Shown piece after piece: positions 34,683 to 42,255 of a stretch of DNA of 64,000 bases (position 1 is its first letter; every line of letters begins with the position of its first letter). The position numbers were made by a program, and so were the translations under genes. Under the pieces are notes generated by a model. The model did no database searches and was not told where the DNA came from. It saw nothing but the letters and a program-made list of their open reading frames with translations. This DNA comes from Bosea sp. Tri-49 (GTDB lineage: Bacteria; Pseudomonadota; Alphaproteobacteria; Rhizobiales; Beijerinckiaceae): NCBI RefSeq assembly GCF_003952665.1, contig NZ_CP017946.1:2914001-2978000 (forward strand), read 5' to 3'.

Positions 34683-35663
34683 TCAGCCCGCTACGAGCCT
34701 GGCTCCTGCCTTCAGATGGCCGGCTGCCTCATCCACCATGCGCGCGACGATCTCGCCGGCGGAGGGGATGTCGGAGATCAAGCCTGCCGCCTCGCCGAAG
34801 ACGACCGCCGCCTTGTCGGGGTCACCGGCCATGAAGGCCTCGCGATAGGCCGGCGCCTCCGCCTCGATCGTAGCGCGCAGCTCGGCATCACGGCCGCGCC
34901 ATCTGGCGATGAAGGCATTGTCGCTGACGCGGATGTCGAAGGGCCGCGGCCAGTCGAGCCGGCGCGCGATATCGGGCAGGGCTGAGCGCACCGTCTCGTC
35001 GCCCGTCGCCGCGACGGCAGCGGCATGGTGGTTCGGATGGACCAGCGCCTCGCGGCTCGCCCAGAAGCGCGTGCCGACCAGGACGCCGTCGGCGCCGAGC
35101 ATCAGGGCCGCGGCAAGGCCGCGTCCATCAGCGACGCCCCCGGCAGCGAGCAGAAGCGTGTCCGGACTCTCGCGGGCCAGGAGGTCGGCGACCTCCGGCA
35201 CGAGCGGAAGCGTGCCGCGGTTGTGACCATGCCCGCCGGCCTCGGCGCCCTGCGCGACGATGATCGCGGCGCCTGCCTCCAGCGCCGCCCGGACATGGCC
35301 GAGATTCTGGCATTGGCAGATCAGCGGCACGTCGGCAGCGGCGATCTCGGCAGCGAAGGGCATGGGATCGCCGAAGGAGAGCATCAGCGCCGCCGGCCGG
35401 TGCGCCAGCACCTCGCCCAGCAGATGCGGCTGCTTTGCGAGCGACCAGGTGATGAAGCCGCAGCCGGTGCGGGTGTTACCGGCTGCGGCGTATTGCGTGC
35501 GTAGCCAATCGGCGTCGCCATAGCCGCCGCCGATCAGGCCGAGACCGCCAGCGCGTGTCACGGCCGCGGCAAGCGCTCCGCCGCCCGCCAGAGCCATCGG
35601 CGCCGACAGGATCGGGTGCTCGATCCCGAGGCGCTCGGTCAGGCGGGTGACGAGGCGGACCAT
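34683..35663 (-). CDS. NAD(P)H-dependent flavin oxidoreductase / nitronate monooxygenase family
   Basis: 326 residues, FMN-binding TIM barrel of the 2-nitropropane dioxygenase family. Visible: HPILSAPMALAGGG at the N-terminus, GLIGGGYGDADWLR, QGAEAGGHGHNRG (phosphate and catalytic-His region) and AAGGVADGRGLAAALMLGADGVLVGTRF split as AAGGVADGRGLAAALML and DGVLVGTRF. Oxidises nitronates or acts as an enoyl/quinone reductase. The substrate is not predictable. The start is 6 bp from the aminotransferase stop, so the two are in one unit. Abuts murJ tail to tail. Confidence 0.88.
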   Translation of the reverse strand: MVRLVTRLTERLGIEHPILSAPMALAGGGALAAAVTRAGGLGLIGGGYGDADWLRTQYAAAGNTRTGCGFITWSLAKQPHLLGEVLAHRPAALMLSFGDPMPFAAEIAAADVPLICQCQNLGHVRAALEAGAAIIVAQGAEAGGHGHNRGTLPLVPEVADLLARESPDTLLLAAGGVADGRGLAAALMLGADGVLVGTRFWASREALVHPNHHAAAVAATGDETVRSALPDIARRLDWPRPFDIRVSDNAFIARWRGRDAELRATIEAEAPAYREAFMAGDPDKAAVVFGEAAGLISDIPSAGEIVARMVDEAAGHLKAGARLVAG

Positions 35664-35669
35664 TTGGCC

Positions 35670-36536
35670 TCAGGCGCCCTTGCTGTGGGCGAAGTCCATG
35701 TAGAGCTCGCGCGCCTTGCGGAACATCGGGCCGGGCTGCAGTTCGCGATCGTCGATCTTGTAGATCGGCATCACCTTCGAGTAGTTGCCGGAGGAGAATA
35801 TCTCGTCGGCCTGCTCGAAATCCTCGTAGCGCAGCGAGATCTCCTCGACGGTGACCCCGGCCTGGCGTAGCAAGCCGATCGTGCGCTGGCGCGTGATGCC
35901 GTTGAGGAAGGTGCCGTTGACGGCAGGCGTCTTCACCACGCCGTCCTTGGCGAGGAAGACGTTGGACGTGCCAGTCTCGGCGACATTGCCGAGCATGTCG
36001 AGGACGAGCGCGTTGTCGAAGCCCCTGCCCTTGGCCTCGCGCAGGATGCGGGCATTGTTCGGATAGAGACAGCCGGCCTTGGCATCGGTCGGCATGGTCT
36101 CGAAGGTCGGGCGGCGATAGACGCCCTTGGTCACCGAGAAACCCTTGCCCGGATCGCCCATCGGCGCCTCGAACAGGCAGAGCGCGAACTGCGTCGAGTC
36201 GGGATCGCCGATGATGGTGGAGGGGCCGTCGGCCTCGGCCCAATACATCGGCTTGATGTAGAGCGCCGTGCTATGGTCGAATTTCTTCACGCCTTCGGCC
36301 GTCTTGGCGATGATCTCCTCGGCCGACACCGTGGCCTTCAGGCCCATCGCCGCGGCGGACCGGTTCACGCGGGCGGCATGCCGGTCGAGATCGGGCGAGA
36401 CGCCGTTGAAATAACGGGCGCCGTCGAAGACTTGGGAGGCCTGCCAGGCGGCGTGGGTGCGCGGCCCCATGATGCCGGGGTTACCCTCGCGCCACTCGCC
36501 ATCGAACCAGGTCCATGTCTGCGAATACCAGGCCAT
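35670..36536 (-). CDS. Branched-chain-amino-acid aminotransferase (fold-type IV PLP enzyme)
   Basis: 288 residues from the second of two adjacent ATGs (36534-36536, with GGAG seven bases before; the first is 36539). It starts AWYSQTWTWFDGEW. The PLP lysine is in VTKGVYRRP near residue 140, and EVAETGTSN-type residues appear as NVAETGTSNVFL. FASGNYSKVMP-like text (FSSGNYSKVMPIY) is typical of the rhizobial branched-chain aminotransferase group. Interconverts Leu/Ile/Val with their 2-keto acids. D-amino-acid and 4-amino-4-deoxychorismate lyase relatives share the fold. Upstream on the same strand are azlC and azlD. Confidence 0.9.
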   Translation of the reverse strand: MAWYSQTWTWFDGEWREGNPGIMGPRTHAAWQASQVFDGARYFNGVSPDLDRHAARVNRSAAAMGLKATVSAEEIIAKTAEGVKKFDHSTALYIKPMYWAEADGPSTIIGDPDSTQFALCLFEAPMGDPGKGFSVTKGVYRRPTFETMPTDAKAGCLYPNNARILREAKGRGFDNALVLDMLGNVAETGTSNVFLAKDGVVKTPAVNGTFLNGITRQRTIGLLRQAGVTVEEISLRYEDFEQADEIFSSGNYSKVMPIYKIDDRELQPGPMFRKARELYMDFAHSKGA

Positions 36537-36685
36537 CATGCGCTCCGATTGGTCAGCTAAAAAGCGAGAGCCGGCACCGTCCGCCGCAGGCAAGGCGGCG
36601 TCAACATGCCGGCGAACGTTTGATGTGATGGATGCGATCGTAGCCAGTGATGGATCATCGTATCAGGCGCCATCGCGCCCGAGCG

Positions 36686-37003
36686 TCAGAAACCGGCGGC
36701 GCGCATCAGGGACACCACGCCCATGCCGATGAGCAGCGCGAGCAACTCGCTGCGCCGGATGGCCATGCTGGCGATCGCGGCCAGCAAAGCGAGGCCGGCG
36801 GCCAGGCCGAGGCGCTCGATCAGCGGCAGCACGGTCGCGACCACGATCGAGCCGGGCAAGGCCGCAAGACCGCGCCGGACCCGCGGCGTCAGCGGGATGA
36901 AGCCCATCAGCACGACGCCGGAGATGCGGCAAAGATAGGTCGCGAGCGTCATGGCGAGGATGGCGAGATAGGGCCCCCAGCTTCCGGGTTCAGGCAGGGT
37001 CAT
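36686..37003 (-). CDS. azlD: AzlD family branched-chain amino acid exporter subunit
   Basis: 105 residues with about four membrane helices. It carries the AzlD pattern ATYLCRISGVVLMGFIPLTPRVRRGLAALPG, here given in parts (ATYLCRISGVVLMG; RVRRGLAALPGSI). Works with AzlC to export branched-chain amino acids (4-azaleucine resistance in Bacillus; LivFGH-independent YgaZH in E. coli). Overlaps azlC by 14 bp. A 150-bp gap separates it from the aminotransferase downstream. Confidence 0.92.
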   Translation of the reverse strand: MTLPEPGSWGPYLAILAMTLATYLCRISGVVLMGFIPLTPRVRRGLAALPGSIVVATVLPLIERLGLAAGLALLAAIASMAIRRSELLALLIGMGVVSLMRAAGF

Positions 37004-37718
37004 CGAGGAAAGCCCCTGCCACGGCGCCGGAGAGCGCGCCCACAATGATGAAGGCATAGCCGTCGACGAGGCGCACAGTGATCAGCGCGACGACGCCGGC
37101 GATGATCCAGGGCAGCGCTCCGCGCTTGCCGCGCCAGAGCGGCACGATCATCGCCGCGAAGAAGATCGGCATGACGAGGTCGATGCCATATTGGCGCGGA
37201 TCTGCGACGAGCGCGCCAAGCAGATAGCCCGGGACGGTCGCCGCCACCCAGACGAGCCAGAGCACGAGGCCTGCGCCAATCAGCACGCCGAGATCGCGCC
37301 CGCCTTCGCCATGGTAGCGCGTGCCGATCAGCCAGTTGGCGTCGGTGAAGAAGAAGAGGTGCGCCGCGTTGACCAATTTGGGATGGCGCGCGAACCAGGG
37401 CTGCAGCGACGCTCCCTGCAGCACCATGCGCGCATTCACCGTCGCGGTGACGACGGCAAGGCCCGCGATTGCGCCCCAGCTCCACTCCGGCCGCCAGAGC
37501 TCCATGGCGACGAGCTGGGAGACGCCGGCATAGACCAGCGCGCTCATCAGCACGGCCTCGAACAGGCTCAGACCCTTGGCCGAGGCGGCGGCGCCGAAGG
37601 CCACCGAGAAGACAACGATGCCCGGCATCAGCACGGCGACGCGGCGGACCCCGAGCCGCATGCCGGCAAGGGTGAGCTGCGCTGGGGCCAGTGGCTCGGG
37701 TTTCAGATCGGAAGGCAT
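36990..37718 (-). CDS. azlC: AzlC family branched-chain amino acid exporter subunit
   Basis: 242 residues with about six membrane helices. Family stretches are VFSVAFGAAASAKGLSLFEA, SALVYAGVSQLVAMELW, ATVNARMVLQGASLQPW and FTDANWLIGTRYHGEGG. Large subunit of the AzlCD exporter. The start at 37718 gives a short polar N-terminus (MPSDLKPEPLAPAQLT), and upstream 127 bp are shared with the divergent phosphopantetheinyl transferase. Confidence 0.93.
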   Translation of the reverse strand: MPSDLKPEPLAPAQLTLAGMRLGVRRVAVLMPGIVVFSVAFGAAASAKGLSLFEAVLMSALVYAGVSQLVAMELWRPEWSWGAIAGLAVVTATVNARMVLQGASLQPWFARHPKLVNAAHLFFFTDANWLIGTRYHGEGGRDLGVLIGAGLVLWLVWVAATVPGYLLGALVADPRQYGIDLVMPIFFAAMIVPLWRGKRGALPWIIAGVVALITVRLVDGYAFIIVGALSGAVAGAFLDDPA

Positions 37719-37845
37719 GGTCCCTCGAACCGGTTTCGCTGGCTTACGTCAACGCCCTGCAAGCTCCAGGCCTCCATGAGCGCCGCGCAAAGCGAGCCGA
37801 GGCCGTCTCCTTCCGCGGCAAAGCGCGGTGCACTAGAACCGCGGC

Positions 37846-38454
37846 ATGCAATGGCTCTCCTCCGCTAACGACACTGCCCCTGCCCTGCCAGCCGTCTGGC
37901 TGATCGCGACGCAGGCGCAGCCTGCAAACTTGCCCGAGCGCGCGGAACTACGCCGCTCGCTTGCGCGCAAGGTACTGGCCCGCCAGTTCAGTCTAGCAGA
38001 GGATGCTGTCGAGATCGGGCATGAGCCTGCGGGTCGGCCACTGATCGTCTCCCCGCACGGCTCCGGGCTGCACCTGTCGCTCGCGACGCGCGAGGGTCTC
38101 GTCGCGATAGCTCTGGCGCATCAGCCTGTTGGCGTCGATGTCGAGCAGGTTGCGCTCGCAAGCGAACCGCCGCTCGCTGTGCTGCACCCCGACGAACGAA
38201 GCTGGCTCGAGGGCCTCCCCGCCTCCGCCCGGCCTCTGGTCTTCGCCCAGCTCTGGAGCGCCAAGGAGGCCTATGTGAAGGCGCTCGGCACCGGCTTCGC
38301 ACGGGCGCCAGAGAGCTTTGCCGTGCAGCTCGACGGGACCGGACGCTTCACCGTCGGCGACGAGCAGGATGGGCGCCACGCCAGCGGCTTCATCCAGCTC
38401 ACGAAAAACGGCGGCCATGAAACCATGGCCGCCGCGTTCGTCATGCTCGATTGA
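37846..38454 (+). CDS. 4'-phosphopantetheinyl transferase superfamily protein (Sfp type)
   Basis: 202 residues. Mg-binding and catalytic motifs are visible: GVDVEQVAL near residue 98 and the WSAKEAYVKALGTGF motif near 140. An N-terminal RPLIVSPHGSGLHLSLATREG matches the substrate-binding segment. It transfers phosphopantetheine from CoA to a carrier protein. No polyketide, peptide-synthetase or acyl-carrier genes are in the window, so its target is elsewhere. Converges on the TerC gene with an 8-bp gap. Confidence 0.9.
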   Translation: MQWLSSANDTAPALPAVWLIATQAQPANLPERAELRRSLARKVLARQFSLAEDAVEIGHEPAGRPLIVSPHGSGLHLSLATREGLVAIALAHQPVGVDVEQVALASEPPLAVLHPDERSWLEGLPASARPLVFAQLWSAKEAYVKALGTGFARAPESFAVQLDGTGRFTVGDEQDGRHASGFIQLTKNGGHETMAAAFVMLD

Positions 38455-38462
38455 GGTAGATC

Positions 38463-39206
38463 TTAGCCCGGCTGATCGACCGGCTTCTTCTTGAGGAGGT
38501 AGCCGGCGACGACAACGACCAGCGCGCCGACCACTGCCGCCGTATAGAACGGCACCTTCGCAGGCAGGAGGCCGACCGGGTTGACGTCGGAGACCGGCAC
38601 ACTGACGACCCAATTCGGCATGTTCGCCTGCAACCATTGCAGCACCGCCATGTCGCTGAGCAGCATCTCGCCGGCGATCCAGCCGAGCAGGGCCGCGCCG
38701 AGCCAGATCAGGATCGGGAAGCGCTCGAGGACGGTCGAGAGCATGCGGGCGCCGAAGATGATCAGCGGAATGGTCAGCAGCAGGCCGAAGATGAAGAGCT
38801 CGAAATGTCCCCGCGCCGCTGCGGCGATGGCGAGCACGTTGTCGAGGCTCATCACCGCATCGGCGATGGCGATGGTGCGCACCGCCTTCCAGAGATTGTC
38901 ACTGGCCTCGATATCGCTATGCGCCTCTTCCTCGCCTTTGGCGAGCTTGATCGCGATCCAGAACAGAAGGAGCGCGCCGACGACCTTCAGGAAGGGGACG
39001 GCGAGCAAATAGGTGACGACGATCGCGAAGATGATGCGCAGGCCGACAGCAGCGCCGGCGCCGAGCCAGATGCCGACCTTGCGCTGCTTCTCCGGCAGCG
39101 AGCGCACCGCGAGCGCGATGACGACCGCGTTGTCGCCGGAGAGCAGAAGGTCGATCCAGATGATCTGGAGCAATGACGTCCAGAAAGCGGAAGATGCGAA
39201 ATCCAT
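38463..39206 (-). CDS. TerC family integral membrane protein (YjbE type), copy 1
   Basis: 247 residues from the ATG at 39204-39206. About seven helices. The family motif DLLLSGDNAVVIALA is near residue 18, and the matching second acidic motif is ADAVMSLDNVLAIAAAA. TerC proteins of this group are tied to metal (Mn2+) export or homeostasis. The C-terminal helix is followed by LLKKKPVDQPG. Paralogue of the next gene upstream on the same strand (39226-39930), which ends 19 bp before this start. Confidence 0.92.
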   Translation of the reverse strand: MDFASSAFWTSLLQIIWIDLLLSGDNAVVIALAVRSLPEKQRKVGIWLGAGAAVGLRIIFAIVVTYLLAVPFLKVVGALLLFWIAIKLAKGEEEAHSDIEASDNLWKAVRTIAIADAVMSLDNVLAIAAAARGHFELFIFGLLLTIPLIIFGARMLSTVLERFPILIWLGAALLGWIAGEMLLSDMAVLQWLQANMPNWVVSVPVSDVNPVGLLPAKVPFYTAAVVGALVVVVAGYLLKKKPVDQPG

Positions 39207-39225
39207 AGGTCGGTCAGTCCCTGTG

Positions 39226-39930
39226 TCAGAGGGCCGGATCTGGCCGGCGATGCTTGAGGAAGTAGCCAAGGCCGAGCACCAGAACGGCGCCCAGAATAGC
39301 AGCGGGATATTCGAGCTGGTGGGCCAGCGTCTCGCCGAGCTTGCCGATCAGCCAGGGATCGGTCTCGAACATCTCGCCCGCGACCCAGCCGAGCAGGCCG
39401 GCACCGGCCCAGACCAGTACCGGGAAACGACTGAGCAGCGAGGTGATCAGCGAGGCGCCGAGCACGATCAGCGGGATCGAGATGATCAGGCCGCCGACCA
39501 GCAGCGGGATCGAGTCCTTGGCGACGGCAGCGATGGCGAGCACATTGTCGAGGCTCATGACGATGTCGGCGATCGCCACCGTCTGCACCGCCTTCCAGAG
39601 CTTGCTGCTGGCAGCGACCGCATTCTCGTCGCTCTCGCCGTCCTCAATGATCAGCTTGACCGCGATCCAGACCAGCAGCGCCGCGCCGACGATATGCAGG
39701 AAAGGCATGTTGAGAAGGGAGGCGATCAGCACGGTGAAGACGACGCGCAGCAGCACCGCCACGCCGGCGCCGAGCGCGATACCCTTGGCGCGCTGCTCGG
39801 GGGCGAGCGCGCGGCAGGCAAGGGCGATCACCACCGCATTGTCGCCCGACAGCACGATGTTGAGCGCGATGATCTCGAAGAGCTTGCCCCAGAGCGCCGG
39901 GTCGAGCAGCGAAAACGTCAGATCGGGCAC
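39226..39930 (-). CDS. TerC family integral membrane protein (YjbE type), copy 2
   Basis: 234 residues. Same layout as its neighbour, with NIVLSGDNAVVIALACRAL near residue 25 and ADIVMSLDNVLAIAAVA. The shared motifs are near-identical but the loops and C-terminus differ, which speaks for an old tandem duplication. Start at 39930 (MPDLTFSLLDPALWGKLFEI). First gene of a two-gene unit. Confidence 0.92.
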   Translation of the reverse strand: MPDLTFSLLDPALWGKLFEIIALNIVLSGDNAVVIALACRALAPEQRAKGIALGAGVAVLLRVVFTVLIASLLNMPFLHIVGAALLVWIAVKLIIEDGESDENAVAASSKLWKAVQTVAIADIVMSLDNVLAIAAVAKDSIPLLVGGLIISIPLIVLGASLITSLLSRFPVLVWAGAGLLGWVAGEMFETDPWLIGKLGETLAHQLEYPAAILGAVLVLGLGYFLKHRRPDPAL

Positions 39931-40003
39931 CTGTTCCCCCCTTCTTAAGTCTTACGTCTGATCGGCGCCGACCACAGCTTGTGGTCATGCGCCGGCCTTG
40001 TCG

Positions 40004-41083
40004 TCAACCCAGCGCCTGCTCGATCGCCTTGCCGGCAGCCTCAGTATTCAGGCTACCGCCGAGATCGCGCGTGCGGGTGCGGGCGTCGCCGAGCGCGCGC
40101 TCGATCGCCGCCTCGATTCCCTTGGCCGCTTCATGCTCGCCGAGATGATCGAGCATCATCGCCCCCGACCAGATCTGGCCGACGGGATTGGCGATGCCCT
40201 GCCCGGCGATATCGGGCGCCGAGCCGTGCACCGGCTCGAACAGGGATGGGAATTCGGCGGTCGGGTTGATGTTCCCCGACGGGGCGATGCCGATCGTGCC
40301 GGTGCAGGCCGGGCCGAGATCGGAAAGGATGTCGCCGAACAGGTTCGAGGCGACGACCACGTCGAAGCGGTCCGGATTGAGCACGAAATGCGCGGTCAGG
40401 ATGTCGATATGGTACTGGTCGACCGCGACGTCGGGATAGGCCTTGGCCATCTCCTTCACCCGCTCGTCCCAGTACGGCATGGTGATCGAGATGCCGTTCG
40501 ACTTGGTCGCGGAGGTGAGCTTCTTGCGCGGCCGGCGCTGCGCCAGCTCGAAGGCGTATTTCAGCACGCGGTCGACGCCGACGCGGCTCATGATCGTCTC
40601 CTGGATGACGATCTCGCGCTCGGTGCCGGCATACATGCGCCCGCCAACCGAGGAGTACTCGCCCTCGGTGTTCTCGCGCACGACGAAGAAGTCGATGTCG
40701 CCGGGTTTGCGGCCGACGAGCGGCCCCGGCACGCCCGGCATCAGCCGCACGGGGCGCAGGTTGACGTACTGGTCGAACTCGCGCCGGAACAGCAGCAGCG
40801 AGCCCCAGAGCGAGATGTGATCGGGCACCTGGGCCGGCATGCCGACCGCGCCGAAGAAGATCGCGTCATGGCCGCCGATCTTCTCCTTCCAGTCGTCCGG
40901 CAGCATCTTGCCGTGCTTGGCGTAGTAGTCGCAGGAGGAGAAGTCGAACTCGTCGAGCTGGAGCTCGAAGCCGTACTTCTTCGAGGCAGCCTCGAGCACG
41001 CGCAGCCCCTCGGGCATGACCTCCTTGCCGATGCCGTCGCCGGCGATGGCAGCGATGCGGTAGACGCGATTGGTTCCGGTCAT
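40004..41083 (-). CDS. Tartrate dehydrogenase / D-malate dehydrogenase (isopropylmalate dehydrogenase family)
   Basis: 359 residues. It begins YRIAAIAGDGIGKEVMPEGL. Nucleotide and substrate motifs are LRPVRLMPGVPGPL, FFVVRENTEGEYSSVGGRM, NLFGDILSDLGP and EPVHGSAPDIAGQGIANP. The FFVVRENTEGEYS text separates the TDH/DmlA group from LeuB. NAD- and Mn2+-dependent oxidation or oxidative decarboxylation of tartrate or D-malate. The ATG overlaps the stop of the dehalogenase-like gene upstream by 4 nt. Confidence 0.92.
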   Translation of the reverse strand: MTGTNRVYRIAAIAGDGIGKEVMPEGLRVLEAASKKYGFELQLDEFDFSSCDYYAKHGKMLPDDWKEKIGGHDAIFFGAVGMPAQVPDHISLWGSLLLFRREFDQYVNLRPVRLMPGVPGPLVGRKPGDIDFFVVRENTEGEYSSVGGRMYAGTEREIVIQETIMSRVGVDRVLKYAFELAQRRPRKKLTSATKSNGISITMPYWDERVKEMAKAYPDVAVDQYHIDILTAHFVLNPDRFDVVVASNLFGDILSDLGPACTGTIGIAPSGNINPTAEFPSLFEPVHGSAPDIAGQGIANPVGQIWSGAMMLDHLGEHEAAKGIEAAIERALGDARTRTRDLGGSLNTEAAGKAIEQALG

Positions 41084-41982
41084 GTGTTCTCTCCGAAGAA
41101 GGCCGAGAATTCGGCGGCGACGAGATCAGGGATCTCCTCCGCCAGATAATGCCCACCCGGCAGGGCCCGGCCTTGGACGTTTTCCGCGCGCTCGCGCCAG
41201 AGCGCCAGCACATCGAAGCATTTTCCGACGGCGCCGCGATCGCCCCACAGCGCCAGCAGCGGGCATGCGACCTTCTTGCCGCCATCGGCATCGTCATGGG
41301 CGATGTCGATCGTCGCCGCGGCGCGATAGTCCTCGCAGCTGGCATGGATCATCGCGGGATCGCGAAAGCAGCGGAGATATTCGCTGAGCGCCGCCGGCTC
41401 GAACAGTTTCATGTCCGAGGCGCGCCGGCTCGTCCAGTAAAACTCCGGGTCGGCGCCGATCATCCGCTCCGGCATCGGTGCCGGCTGGATTAGGAAGAAC
41501 CAGTGCCAATAGGCGCGGGCGAAGGCGTCGGTGGTGTCGCGATACATTTCGCGCGTCGGCGCGATGTCGAGAGTCGCCAGCTTCAACACCCGCTCGCCAT
41601 GGTCCAGCGCCAGCCGATGCGCGACGCGGGCACCGCGATCATGCGAGCCGACGCAGAAGCGGTCATGACCCAGCGCGGTCATGACCTCGGCCATGTCCCG
41701 CGCCATGGCGCGCTTCGCATAGGGTGCGTGATCGGCCGCGCTCGGCGGCTTCTCGGAATCGCCGTAGCCGCGCAAGTCCGGGCAGACCAGGGTGAAGCGT
41801 TGTGCCAGCCGCGGAGCGATACGCCGCCACATGACATGGGTCTGCGGATAACCGTGGAGCAGGAGCAGCGGCGGCCCCTCCCCGCCCGTGCGGACGCGAA
41901 TGCGCGCACCCGTCGTCGCGACGTCGAGCAGCCGGAAGCCGGGAAACAGATCGTCCACGACAGGGAGCTCGGTCAGCGACAT
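41080..41982 (-). CDS. Alpha/beta hydrolase, haloacetate (fluoroacetate) dehalogenase type
   Basis: 300 residues. The nucleophile is Asp115 in SHDRGARVAHR, followed by Arg116 and Arg119 (carboxylate binding). The second acid is Asp139 in LDIAPT. His160-Trp161 in YWHWFFLIQP and Tyr219 in EDYRA would form the halide pocket, and the base is His278 in GGHYLAEE. This is the full residue set of fluoroacetate dehalogenase as I know it from the Rhodopseudomonas enzyme. It hydrolyses haloacetates to glycolate. Epoxide hydrolase is the main alternative but lacks this HW and RG..R pattern. Stop overlaps the tartrate dehydrogenase start. Confidence 0.85.
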   Translation of the reverse strand: MSLTELPVVDDLFPGFRLLDVATTGARIRVRTGGEGPPLLLLHGYPQTHVMWRRIAPRLAQRFTLVCPDLRGYGDSEKPPSAADHAPYAKRAMARDMAEVMTALGHDRFCVGSHDRGARVAHRLALDHGERVLKLATLDIAPTREMYRDTTDAFARAYWHWFFLIQPAPMPERMIGADPEFYWTSRRASDMKLFEPAALSEYLRCFRDPAMIHASCEDYRAAATIDIAHDDADGGKKVACPLLALWGDRGAVGKCFDVLALWRERAENVQGRALPGGHYLAEEIPDLVAAEFSAFFGENT

Positions 41983-42061
41983 CAGGCCTCTCAGACTGCA
42001 ACAATCAGAGCCGATACCCGTATTTTCAAACGATTTCTTGCGCCGATTATTTCATAATCCT

Positions 42062-42223
42062 GATCAATAACGGCGGTGAGGCAAGCGCGGGATCCCCTCT
42101 CCCGGATGGCAGAGGGGTAGGGGTGAGGGACCGCCGCTGATTATTGATACGAAACGGCATCTTTGCGCCTTCTGCGGGTAGGGCAGGCCCTCATCCCTGC
42201 CCTTCTCCCACACGGGAGAAGGG
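42062..42223. repeat. Two oppositely oriented copies of a hairpin repeat downstream of pheT
   Basis: Copy A: CCCCTCT (42094-42100) pairs with AGAGGGG (42111-42117), followed by TAGGGGTGAGGG. It is enclosed by outer arms ATCAATAACGGCGG (42063-42076) and CCGCCG/TTATTGAT (42131-42136, 42141-42148). Copy B, in reverse: CCCTCATCCCTGCCC, then a perfect 10-bp stem CCCTTCTCCC/GGGAGAAGGG (42200-42209, 42214-42223). They fill most of the 273-bp gap 41983-42255. This kind of CTCTCCC...GAGGGG repeat is common between genes in alphaproteobacteria and may terminate pheT transcription. Confidence 0.75.
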
Positions 42224-42255
42224 TTCCCCGCGCCTCCTATTCCCGCGCAGTTTCC

